Shown here piece after piece: positions 1 through 7,890 of a stretch of DNA of 64,000 nt. Source of the stretch: Bacteroidota bacterium (GTDB lineage Bacteria; Bacteroidota; Bacteroidia; B-17B0; Aurantibacillaceae); contig CANFTW010000006.1 in assembly GCA_947450025.1 (NCBI GenBank), forward strand, positions 62,001-126,000, read 5' to 3'. The notes under the pieces are model-generated. The model had not been told where the DNA came from, ran no database searches, and saw only the letters and a list, made by a program, of their open reading frames with translations. The position numbers were made by a program, and so were the translations under genes. Numbering within the stretch: position 1 is the stretch's first letter; each line of letters begins with the position of its first letter.

Positions 1-123
1 GAACATTTTAAAATTTTATGGAACTCAGAGAAATATCAGGCATTTAGACAATCCTTATTAAAATCAAGGCAAGAAATCGATATTTGTAAAAATTGTAGTG
101 AGGGGACTAAAGTTTTGGCTTAA
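1..123 (+). CDS. C-terminal fragment of a radical SAM/SPASM-domain protein (truncated by window edge)
   Basis: An open frame enters from the window edge and stops at 121-123. It encodes about 40 residues, with a C-terminal ICKNCSEG motif preceded by FRQSLLKSRQEI. This CxxC after an R/K-rich helix is the usual end of SPASM/twitch domains, where the cysteines bind an auxiliary iron-sulfur cluster. The radical SAM core lies outside the window, so the substrate cannot be inferred. The fragment is too short for a firm family call. Confidence 0.55.
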   Translation, partial: EHFKILWNSEKYQAFRQSLLKSRQEIDICKNCSEGTKVLA

Positions 124-282
124 ATGTTAAAAAATTAGCATTGTTTCGAAATTTTTAAATATTTTCTGATAATTTTTCCATATTATGGTATTTCTATTTT
201 CTTTTTTATATATTTATCATTCAATTTTAATAACATTAAATTCACAATTAGTGAAATTAAAGAAACATTTTATAGAAATACT

Positions 283-3129
283 ATGAATAAAATTTTTACA
301 AAAGGTCTATTAGCATTGCTTTTAGGAAGCTTTATTTCTATTAAGGCACAACAAAAATCAACTCATATTGGACATAATCCAAAAAGTTGTGGGTTTAAAG
401 GACAAATGATTTTTGATAAAGATTCATTAGTTGGTTTTGATGAACTTATTGAGTGGGAAAAGGCTATCAAACAGGGTTATGATGTTTCTGATCAAAAAGT
501 CGTTATGGCTATTTTAAAAAGAAATTTTATTGATTTTAAATATGGTTATAAGCAAATGTATATGGGAGGCGCTAATCAAGTTCAAACTGGATGTACAAAT
601 GTTGATTTTGAAGCTGGAAATATTTCTGGATGGACAGCAGTTCAGGGGGATAATATCAATTCAAGTACCCATCAAATGGGAACGTTGTCAGCAACAACTC
701 AAACATTAATATGTAATCCAGGTTATGTTGATCCAAATGGTGTTCCTATTACAGGAACATCTCCATTAGGTGGAAAATTTCTTCGTTTAGGAAAAACATC
801 ACTTGGTGGCACTGCTTATAAAATATCTCAAACGTTTACAGTTACGGCTGCTAATTCAGTATTTATATATGCATATGCTGTGGTTTTAGAGGACGGAAGT
901 CATAGTTGTAGTCAACAGCCATATTTTAATATTGCCTTTAAGGATTGTAACGGTAACGCAATTCCTTGTGGTCAATATGATGTGATTGCGGGCGGGTCGG
1001 CTTGTAGTACGGGGGTTGATCCAACTTTTATTACTTCTGGATCATTTAGCTATAAACAATGGACAACTGCAGCCTTTGACTTGTCTTCTCAAATTGGTAG
1101 TTGCGTGACGATCGATTTTCAAGTTGCTGGATGCGTTATTGCTCAAGGGGCTCACGCTGGGTATTGTTATATTGATGCTTCTTGTCAGCCAATGAGTATG
1201 ACATTAAATGGTTCTCAAATCCCGGTTGGTCAAACTAATAATTCTTTTTGTGGTGCCTCAACCACTAATACTTTATGTGCACCTGCAGGATTTAATTATT
1301 CTTGGGTTGGGCCTGGAGTTACTGGTCAAACTGGGCAGTGTATCAATACCTCAAGTGTAGGAACATTCTCTGTTACATTAGCTCAAAGTGGGGCAAGTTG
1401 TTTTAGTCCTGTATTATATTCTACATTTAACTCAGTGCCAAACCCAACTGTAACAGCTTCTATTACTCAACCTGTGTGTGTAACACCAGTAGGAACGGCT
1501 ACAATTAATGTCAATGGTGGGACATCGCCATATACTTTTTCATGGACCCCTGCAGCTCCTTCAAACCAAGTGAATACCAATTTAACTCCAAGCACCAATT
1601 ATACTGTTTTAGTGGAAGATGATAATGGTTGTATAGGAACAACTTCTTTTTCTGTTAATGGTGTGCCAGGCGGCCCTTCATATACGCTTTCTACAGTTCC
1701 AGGCTTAAATTTATCTTGCGCTTCTCCTAGTACAACAATTACATTTGCTCCAACTAGCACCAATACTTCTGTTTTTTGGGGAGGTCCTCAAGGAGTCATC
1801 ACCGGAACTAACGTTGTTGTCACTTCTCCTGGCACCTACACCTATGCAGCTATCAATACGGTAAGTACTTGTTCATTAACTGGTTCAGTAGTCATAACAA
1901 GTGATGTTAATATACCTACGGCAACCTACTCAGTTGCTTGTAATACAAACACGGTTACATTATCTGCAGTTGCTGGAGCTTCAATTAACTTAAGTTGGGC
2001 TGAACCAGGAAATCCATCTGGGTCTTTAAGTAACCCACTAATATCTACAGCAGCGGGTGTCTTTACCTTAACAGTAACAGACCCTTCAAATGGATGCGTT
2101 CAAACATACACAACTTTAACCTCTGTACCACCTATTAGTATTGCTTCAACACCATCTTCAAATGTCATCACTTGTACTAATCAAACAGTTTCAGCAATAG
2201 CGTCATCGTCTCCTAATACTACAATTACATGGGATAATGGGTCATCCACTTCCACTAATAATCCTTATAGTATCGCATCGTCTGGTACTTATACAGTTAC
2301 TGCTCAAAATTCAATAGGCTGTTCAACACAATCAGTTGTGACAGTTACAACAAATACTGCGGTCAATGTTAATATTAATGCTCCAGTAACAATCATTCCT
2401 TGTTCTACGGGCTCAGTTGCACTTAATGCTTCTAGCACTGTTGGAGGACCATATACTTATGTATGGTCGCCAAGTACACCATCTTTTACAGGCGCTGTAT
2501 TTACAGCAACTTCAGCAGCAACGTACAGCGTTGTAGCTTTAAATACTGCAAATGGATGTACTGCCACAGCAACACAAGGGATAACTTATGATAATATTAC
2601 TGCTTCTTTTAATGCAAGTGTATACCAAGGGATAATACCTTTATCGGTTACATTTACTAATACAAGCCTTGGTGTTAACCCAGCTGGAACAAATTATAGT
2701 TGGGATTTTGGCAATGGTACAGTATTAGCATCAAATGCTGCTACCGTTTCTACCATATATAATCAACAAGGCTATTTTCCAGTTGTATTAACTGCGACGA
2801 GTGGTTTCTGTCAAGATACAGCCGTGAGATATATTAGAGTAGATGTCATTTCATCTTTTGCCGTGCCAAATGTATTTACTCCAAACGGCGATGGTAAAAA
2901 TGATTTCTTTACGTTTGATGCAGTGAATATGGGTGAAATTAATGTGACTATTTATGACCGTTGGGGATTAAAAATGTTCGAAACTACAGGGACAGGTAAT
3001 GTTAGCTGGGATGGTAAAAACAAAGGCGGTTCAATTGTTTCAGATGGAACGTATTTTTACATCATTAAAGCTACAGGCTTAGATGCTGTGAAATATGATT
3101 TAAAGGGAACAGTTAACGTCTTCCAATAA
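283..3129 (+). CDS. T9SS/gliding-associated surface protein with PKD domain and CHU_C C-terminus
   Basis: This is a 948-residue exported protein. It has an N-terminal signal peptide (about residues 1-22, ending in IKAQ), then a cysteine-containing beta-sandwich region (residues 100-300) starting CTNVDFEAGNISGW. A series of Ig/SprB-like beta repeats rich in Thr, Ser and Asn follows (residues 370-770), then a PKD-like domain (about 775-850, NYSWDFGNGT). The last 90 residues form a gliding motility-associated C-terminal domain (CHU_C, TIGR04131 type) beginning VPNVFTPNGDGKNDFF and containing YDRWG. In this family the CHU_C domain marks proteins secreted by the type IX system and kept at the surface. 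The actual ligand or adhesive role is unknown. It is a single gene ending at a bidirectional hairpin. Confidence 0.85.
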   Translation: MNKIFTKGLLALLLGSFISIKAQQKSTHIGHNPKSCGFKGQMIFDKDSLVGFDELIEWEKAIKQGYDVSDQKVVMAILKRNFIDFKYGYKQMYMGGANQVQTGCTNVDFEAGNISGWTAVQGDNINSSTHQMGTLSATTQTLICNPGYVDPNGVPITGTSPLGGKFLRLGKTSLGGTAYKISQTFTVTAANSVFIYAYAVVLEDGSHSCSQQPYFNIAFKDCNGNAIPCGQYDVIAGGSACSTGVDPTFITSGSFSYKQWTTAAFDLSSQIGSCVTIDFQVAGCVIAQGAHAGYCYIDASCQPMSMTLNGSQIPVGQTNNSFCGASTTNTLCAPAGFNYSWVGPGVTGQTGQCINTSSVGTFSVTLAQSGASCFSPVLYSTFNSVPNPTVTASITQPVCVTPVGTATINVNGGTSPYTFSWTPAAPSNQVNTNLTPSTNYTVLVEDDNGCIGTTSFSVNGVPGGPSYTLSTVPGLNLSCASPSTTITFAPTSTNTSVFWGGPQGVITGTNVVVTSPGTYTYAAINTVSTCSLTGSVVITSDVNIPTATYSVACNTNTVTLSAVAGASINLSWAEPGNPSGSLSNPLISTAAGVFTLTVTDPSNGCVQTYTTLTSVPPISIASTPSSNVITCTNQTVSAIASSSPNTTITWDNGSSTSTNNPYSIASSGTYTVTAQNSIGCSTQSVVTVTTNTAVNVNINAPVTIIPCSTGSVALNASSTVGGPYTYVWSPSTPSFTGAVFTATSAATYSVVALNTANGCTATATQGITYDNITASFNASVYQGIIPLSVTFTNTSLGVNPAGTNYSWDFGNGTVLASNAATVSTIYNQQGYFPVVLTATSGFCQDTAVRYIRVDVISSFAVPNVFTPNGDGKNDFFTFDAVNMGEINVTIYDRWGLKMFETTGTGNVSWDGKNKGGSIVSDGTYFYIIKATGLDAVKYDLKGTVNVFQ

Positions 3130-3145
3130 GAAATAATCAATATAT

Positions 3146-3186
3146 AAAAAAGCCATTTATGATATCATGAATGGCTTTTTTTATTT
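3146..3186. terminator. Bidirectional rho-independent terminator
   Basis: The hairpin AGCCATT / AATGGCT (3151-3157 with 3170-3176) is flanked by A-rich sequence on the left and T-rich on the right. It therefore works as a terminator on both strands, between the converging genes ending at 3129 and 3193. Confidence 0.75.
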
Positions 3187-3192
3187 TAAAGA

Positions 3193-4479
3193 CTAAAGGA
3201 TATCAGCAACAGTAAAGGTACTTCCTCCTACAAAAATTAAATCGCTGGATTTAGCTTGTTTTTTGGCAGCTACCAATGCTTCAGAAACGGTTTTATAGGC
3301 CTTTCCTAATAGTTTTACTTTTTTTGCTTGGCTAGCTAATTCATTTTCATCTAAAGCTCTTGGAATTGAGGCTTTGCAAAAATAGTAAGTAGCATCTTTT
3401 GGTAATAGTTTTAAAATCTTCGAAACATCTTTGTCATTGACAACCCCTAACACAAAATGCAATTTTTTGAATTCGTAACGTTTTAAATTTTCAAGTACTT
3501 CCGTAATTCCATCTTCATTGTGACCAGTATCAGCAATCACGAGTGGTTTTTCTTGAATAATTTGCCATCTTCCTTGAAGTCCAGTTGTTTTTTGCACTTG
3601 TTGTAGTGCTTGATCAATCATACTATCTTCAATTAAAAACCCCTTTTGTTTTAAATGTTCAATCGTATTTAAAACCCCCATTAAATTCTTTATTTGATAG
3701 CTTCCTTGTAAATCTAAATGATATTGATATTTAGTGTTAGTTTTTTTGTGAAGTATTTCAACACATAAAAACTGCTTTTGGTGAGAAGTAGAAATGATTT
3801 TATAGTTTTTATCAGCAAATTCAATAGGAGCCTTCAGTCCCTTTGCTGTATCATTAAATACGGAAATCACCTCTAACTGCGTTTGGCTAATTGTGACCGG
3901 TGTTTTGGTTTTTATAATACCAGCTTTTTCGGTGGCAATTTTCTGCAATGTATCACCTAATAAATTCATATGATCATAACCAATATTAGTGATTAAGCAA
4001 GCAACTGGATTAACCACGTTAGTCGAGTCTAATCTACCTCCTAAACCAACCTCAAGCACAACAACGTCTACTTCTTGTTGGGCAAAATAATGAAATGCCA
4101 GCCCAACAGTCCATTCAAAAAACGACGGTTCAATTTTTTCAAAGACATCTTTGTAATTCTCAACAAATTTTACAACATCTGCTTTCGCAATCATCTTCCC
4201 ATTGATTTTGATTCGCTCCCTAAAATCAACTAAGTGAGGAGATGTATATAAACCTGTTTTATAACCAGCTTGTTGTAAGACTGCTGCAAGCATATGCGAT
4301 GATGATCCTTTTCCGTTTGTGCCAGCAACATGAACATATTTTAATTTTTTTTCGGGATTACCCAAGGCATTACAAATAGCTATCGTATTATCTAAGTTCG
4401 CTTTATAAGCAGCCGAGCCAATTCTTTGATACATCGGCAATTTAGAAAATAAATAATCTAAAGTTTGAGGATACGTCAT
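3193..4479 (-). CDS. folC: Bifunctional dihydrofolate/folylpolyglutamate synthase
   Basis: This cytoplasmic Mur-ligase-family enzyme (428 residues, normal length) adds glutamate to dihydropteroate and to reduced folates using ATP. It shows the P-loop HVAGTNGKGSSSHML near residues 50-64, the LYTSPHL segment, the GLGGRLDSTN motif near residue 145 and the DTGHNEDG motif of the C-terminal ligase domain near residue 315. The ATG start at 4479 lies 46 bp after the TonB-like gene stop on the same strand. It may be co-transcribed with the exbB-exbD-tonB group, although its function is unrelated. Confidence 0.93.
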   Translation of the reverse strand: MTYPQTLDYLFSKLPMYQRIGSAAYKANLDNTIAICNALGNPEKKLKYVHVAGTNGKGSSSHMLAAVLQQAGYKTGLYTSPHLVDFRERIKINGKMIAKADVVKFVENYKDVFEKIEPSFFEWTVGLAFHYFAQQEVDVVVLEVGLGGRLDSTNVVNPVACLITNIGYDHMNLLGDTLQKIATEKAGIIKTKTPVTISQTQLEVISVFNDTAKGLKAPIEFADKNYKIISTSHQKQFLCVEILHKKTNTKYQYHLDLQGSYQIKNLMGVLNTIEHLKQKGFLIEDSMIDQALQQVQKTTGLQGRWQIIQEKPLVIADTGHNEDGITEVLENLKRYEFKKLHFVLGVVNDKDVSKILKLLPKDATYYFCKASIPRALDENELASQAKKVKLLGKAYKTVSEALVAAKKQAKSSDLIFVGGSTFTVADIL

Positions 4480-4525
4480 GCCCTATAGATTTTTAAAGGA
4501 TTATGACTATTTGAAAAGAACATGC

Positions 4526-5392
4526 TTAGAAACTAAAAGTAATAGTAATGGTTCCTTTTTGTTCTTCAAATTCACCGCTGACATTAAAAGTTGTGGCTAA
4601 TGCAGCTTGACGCGCTTTTGCTTTAAGCATTGGACTACTTGTGGTTGTTCCTCGACCATTAGGGTCTGCTTTAATTACTTTTCCGGTTTTATCGACAGTA
4701 ATTTCAACTACTACTTTCCCTTCTTCTTTGGTATCTTTTGATAAAGGAGGAGGCGATATAACTGCTCTTCCAGCTAAACTAAAACCCCAAGGTCCTTTGC
4801 CTTGTCCTTTACCCGGGCCATCTCCAGTTCCATCTCCACCACCTGTTCCTCCGCCAGTTCCACCATTACCATGAGTGTTTGGATTCCCATCTGGTCTTCC
4901 ATCATTCCCTTCATGCCCGCTATTTCCGTCGCCACCGCCATTATTGCCTTTGTTTTTATTAAATTTTTCAGCTAATAATTCGGCAGCTGTTTTTACTTTA
5001 GGCTTAATCGGAATAACAACTGTTTGTGTTGTCGTTTGATTCGTCGTAGTATTTTTTGTTTCGTTTTTAGTGATGTTTATGTCCTCACCTTGTTCTGACG
5101 TGACTAAATTCTCGGAACCATTTTCTTGATTTGTTGGAGGAGTTACTTCAGTACTTTCAATGACTTGAACAGCATCTCCAATTCCATTATTTTCCACATT
5201 ACCTGTTCCTTCAATTAAGTTCCCAATATTAAATTCAATACCTCCACCGCCTCCTGCGGTTACTGGAAATGGAGGGTTTGGCGTGATGATAATATATAAA
5301 AACAGAAATAATAGGAGCAAGGCAAATACTGCCAATGAAATCATCATGGATATGATTTTATTTTTATTTTCTTCAGCCTGTGATACAACCAT
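4526..5392 (-). CDS. TonB-family energy transducer with Gly/Asp/Asn-rich linker
   Basis: This 288-residue protein has an N-terminal membrane anchor (about residues 14-33). An acidic, Thr-rich stretch follows, then a glycine/asparagine/aspartate-rich linker (about residues 144-205). The C-terminal domain is TonB-like (about residues 225-288: VVVEITVDKTGKVIKADPNG). The design is the usual TonB one, with an inner-membrane anchor, a flexible periplasm-spanning linker and a C-terminal domain that contacts outer-membrane transporters. Here the linker is Gly-rich rather than Pro-rich. It lies 2 bp after exbD and below exbB, so the three form one ExbB-ExbD-TonB unit. The partner outer-membrane receptor is not in the window. 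Confidence 0.85.
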   Translation of the reverse strand: MVVSQAEENKNKIISMMISLAVFALLLLFLFLYIIITPNPPFPVTAGGGGGIEFNIGNLIEGTGNVENNGIGDAVQVIESTEVTPPTNQENGSENLVTSEQGEDINITKNETKNTTTNQTTTQTVVIPIKPKVKTAAELLAEKFNKNKGNNGGGDGNSGHEGNDGRPDGNPNTHGNGGTGGGTGGGDGTGDGPGKGQGKGPWGFSLAGRAVISPPPLSKDTKEEGKVVVEITVDKTGKVIKADPNGRGTTTSSPMLKAKARQAALATTFNVSGEFEEQKGTITITFSF

Positions 5393-5394
5393 GA

Positions 5395-5805
5395 TTATTT
5401 TCCATTTGAGGGTTTAGTAGCCCACACCATTTTGCATTTTAATTTGTCTACAATGATCATGACATCTACTGCATCTTGAATGCTTAAATCTTTATCCATC
5501 TGCAAGACAACGGTAGGTTCAGGATTTCCATTAATTTGAGAGACTAAGGTCGATTCTAAAACAGAATAATCTACTTCTGTACCTTCAACAAAATAATGCC
5601 TATTATTCGATACATCTAAGTGAATAGGTTTTTTATTGTTATCTACAGGCTTTGTTGGTTTAGAACTCGGTAAGTTTACTTTAATTGCATTTGGACTAAC
5701 CATAGTAGATAAAATAAGGAAGAACAGTAATAAGAAAAACATGATATCGTTTAATGATTCAGTGCTTACTTCGGCGTCTCTATGTGCTTTTTTACGTAAT
5801 CCCAT
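5395..5805 (-). CDS. exbD: ExbD/TolR-family biopolymer transport protein
   Basis: This 136-residue protein has a short cytoplasmic N-terminus, one transmembrane helix (about residues 20-38, DIMFFLLLFFLILSTMV) and a periplasmic domain ending in ALVLQMDKDL-like strands typical of ExbD. The aspartate at the start of the helix (NDIMFF) is the expected proton-path residue. It sits between the ExbB and TonB genes and works with them to turn proton motive force into movement of the TonB-like protein. Confidence 0.88.
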   Translation of the reverse strand: MGLRKKAHRDAEVSTESLNDIMFFLLLFFLILSTMVSPNAIKVNLPSSKPTKPVDNNKKPIHLDVSNNRHYFVEGTEVDYSVLESTLVSQINGNPEPTVVLQMDKDLSIQDAVDVMIIVDKLKCKMVWATKPSNGK

Positions 5806-5870
5806 TTTATTTAAGATTTAAGATTTTTGAAATTAGATTTATTTCTAAAATCTGATTTTTAACTTCTTAC

Positions 5871-6605
5871 TTATTTAGATGGTTCGTTTAAAATATCTAA
5901 AAAGGCAATTTGAGTTTCTTCCATGCGATGAGCTAATTTATCAATGCGCGCATTTAAAAAATGATATCCGATAAATGCAATAACCCCCACAACTAAACCA
6001 CCTCCAGAGGTAATCATCTTTTGGTATAATCCTGAAGAAATAACTTCTATTTCAACGGTTTTAGCAACTGAAATATCATAAAAGATTTTGATTACTCCAA
6101 TGATTGTTCCAATAAAACCAAACATAGGTGCTATACGTCCTGTAATATTTAAAATGCTCATGTTTTTTTCTAAGCGGGATAATTCTGAAGACCCGGCTTT
6201 ATCCATTGCTTCACGAATTTCTTGCATTGATTGTCCAATACGAGAAATACCTTGTTCAAGCATTATAGCTTCGGGCGTATTCACACTTTTACATAAGCTT
6301 CGGGCGTTAGTTAAATTCCCATTATTAATCATTTCTTTAATGCTTGCTAAAAGTGTTGCATTTTTTTTAGAAGCTTTTGAAATAGTTAATAAACGCTCTA
6401 CCATCACATAGATGGATAATAACAATAAAATTGCTAAAGGAATCATGATAACACCCCCTTTAGCTACCATACTAAACAAAGAGATTTCGTTTGGTGGAAG
6501 TTCTGGAGCTGTTTGAATGCCAGTTACCGCAGGTTGAATAGCAGCTACAGTTTCTGCAGCGGCAGCCGCAATGGTGTTGGTGGTTTGAAGAATAAATGAC
6601 ATCAT
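5871..6605 (-). CDS. exbB: MotA/TolQ/ExbB proton channel family protein
   Basis: This 244-residue inner-membrane protein has three predicted transmembrane segments, near residues 50-68, 155-178 and 195-215. It carries the conserved ExbB/TolQ signatures IAPMFGFIGTIIGVI and GGGLVVGVIAFIGYHFLN. It is the first gene of the exbB-exbD-tonB group, 65 bp before exbD. Two adjacent ATG codons (6605 and 6602) could serve as start. A hydrophobic N-terminal extension of about 45 residues before the first helix is common in Bacteroidota members. Confidence 0.9.
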   Translation of the reverse strand: MMSFILQTTNTIAAAAAETVAAIQPAVTGIQTAPELPPNEISLFSMVAKGGVIMIPLAILLLLSIYVMVERLLTISKASKKNATLLASIKEMINNGNLTNARSLCKSVNTPEAIMLEQGISRIGQSMQEIREAMDKAGSSELSRLEKNMSILNITGRIAPMFGFIGTIIGVIKIFYDISVAKTVEIEVISSGLYQKMITSGGGLVVGVIAFIGYHFLNARIDKLAHRMEETQIAFLDILNEPSK

Positions 6606-6761
6606 AGAGCTTATATTTTAATTATACGAAGTTACTTTAGAAAGACTCGAGTAAATTAAATCATAAGCGATGTTTTAAACAGATTTGTGTTAGTATAACT
6701 ATAAATAGGATAAAAAGTTACACAAATAAAAACCAGTAATCCCATATGGAATTACTGGTAG
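6606..6761. other. Intergenic region upstream of exbB and downstream of tRNA-Leu
   Basis: These 156 bp lie between the exbB start and the tRNA 3' end. A short inverted repeat, CCAGTAAT / ATTACTGG (6732-6758), sits just past the tRNA 3' end. It could be the tRNA terminator or processing hairpin. I see no good TAnnTTTG promoter for exbB here, and no ORF. Confidence 0.4.
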
Positions 6762-6842
6762 TATCCAGGAGGAGACTCGAACTCCCACGTCTTTCGACAT
6801 ACGCACCTCAAGCGTACTTGTATACCATTCCAACACCTGGAC
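6762..6842 (-). tRNA. tRNA-Leu (anticodon GAG)
   Basis: Read on the minus strand, GTCCAGG (6842-6836) pairs with CCTGGAT (6769-6763) as acceptor stem, with a G-T first pair. The anticodon stem TACGC/GCGTA encloses the loop TTGAGGT, giving anticodon GAG. A variable arm TGTC-GAAA-GACG marks a class II tRNA, and the T stem GGGAG/CTCCT encloses TTCGAGT. The discriminator base is A, as in leucine tRNAs. CCA is not encoded. Confidence 0.9.
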
Positions 6843-6961
6843 ATACGACTAGCAACAGCTAGAACAAACACTTGAGTAAACTAATTAGCTTAACTTATCT
6901 AAAAATTAAGAGACGCAAAATTGACAATTATTTTGATAATTGCACAAAAAATAAAAATTAA

Positions 6962-7546
6962 TTATAAGCCAATGTTAAAACCCATTTGGATAATAGGATT
7001 TTGATAGGGCGATAATGGGGTTTGATTAACGTTATAGTAAATTGCTATCACAAAGCCACCTCTTTCTGAAAATGATTGCCGGAATCCTCCTCCAACTAAG
7101 ATATTATCAACCCATGTTCGGCTATTAGGAATAATCGACCTAAAATCAGGAACATTTAATCTGTCCCAACCTACTTGAGCAAATAAATTTTCTAACACAA
7201 AATAGCGTGCGAATGCGTTTCCTCCATATATTGTTGAGACGTATTTCTTACCATTATAATTTTGACTATAATAATTGTAAGTAAATCCAGCACCAACAGA
7301 AATTTTTTTAGTTATGCGACATCCTATCAATGGAGAGGCATTAACATAGGTGGTGGTGCCAAACCAAGCTCCAAAATTTCCACCAAAAAACAAACGTTCT
7401 TTAAAAGAATCAAATTCTTTTGGTGCGGTAGGCCTCTGAGAAAAAGTTTGTGGGCTAGCAGGCGATGATCCAGGTGTATTTTCTTGAGAATACATCATGA
7501 ATGTATTGATACACATCAAAATAATATAGATATTTTTTTTAATCAT
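6962..7546 (-). CDS. Outer-membrane beta-barrel-like protein of unknown function
   Basis: This 194-residue protein has a signal peptide (about 1-20, ending MMYSQ), a short Pro/Ser-rich segment and then alternating amphipathic strands. It ends in a strand finishing IQMGFNIGL, typical of small porin-like barrels. The segment FFGGNFGAWFGTTTYVNASPLIGCRI resembles the start of many Bacteroidota 8-stranded barrels. Its ATG overlaps the stop of the preceding DUF4834 gene (ATGA), so the two are probably translated together. No substrate can be proposed. Confidence 0.7.
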   Translation of the reverse strand: MIKKNIYIILMCINTFMMYSQENTPGSSPASPQTFSQRPTAPKEFDSFKERLFFGGNFGAWFGTTTYVNASPLIGCRITKKISVGAGFTYNYYSQNYNGKKYVSTIYGGNAFARYFVLENLFAQVGWDRLNVPDFRSIIPNSRTWVDNILVGGGFRQSFSERGGFVIAIYYNVNQTPLSPYQNPIIQMGFNIGL

Positions 7547-7758
7547 TTTATTTCTTCATAGTCTACGTAGTCGGCATCATTAGGATTGAAGTGTGATTTT
7601 TGTTGAGCATTATGTTCAATCTTTACTTCACCCTCTTTGTTTTGTTTGGAATACTGTTGAGTAGAAGATGTTGTTTTTTTAGTAGATACACTTTTAAATG
7701 CACCGTATATTTTCCATACAACCCAAATCAGAATAATTGTCCAAACGATATCGCGCAC
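7543..7758 (-). CDS. DUF4834 family small membrane protein
   Basis: This 71-residue protein begins with one hydrophobic helix (about residues 4-20, IVWTIILIWVVWKIYGAF), followed by a polar Lys/Gln/Ser-rich region. It ends in YVDYEEIK, the conserved C-terminal signature of the DUF4834 family seen across Bacteroidota. Function is unknown. It overlaps the barrel gene by 4 bp (ATGA), which supports it being a real, co-translated gene despite its small size. Confidence 0.75.
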   Translation of the reverse strand: MRDIVWTIILIWVVWKIYGAFKSVSTKKTTSSTQQYSKQNKEGEVKIEHNAQQKSHFNPNDADYVDYEEIK

Positions 7759-7843
7759 AGCTAGTTTTTATAGATGATACAAAATTAAGGGATTTATTTA
7801 ATATGAGAGGTATTTAACATAAATTCATAACAGTCATATCAAT

Positions 7844-7877
7844 AAAAAAGCCCTTTCAGTTATGAAAGGGCTTTTTT
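7844..7877 (-). terminator. Rho-independent terminator of the PorE-like gene
   Basis: The 14-bp stem reads AAAAAAGCCCTTTC / GAAAGGGCTTTTTT with a 6-nt loop. It lies just past the stop of the minus-strand gene ending at 7891 and ends in a T-run on that strand. The mirror sequence could also act on the other strand. Confidence 0.85.
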
Positions 7878-7890
7878 ATAATTTATTGAA

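Noticed and set aside
4641-4874. Pro-rich small plus-strand ORF within the TonB gene
   Set aside because: It is the mirror of the Gly-rich linker (Gly codons read as Pro).
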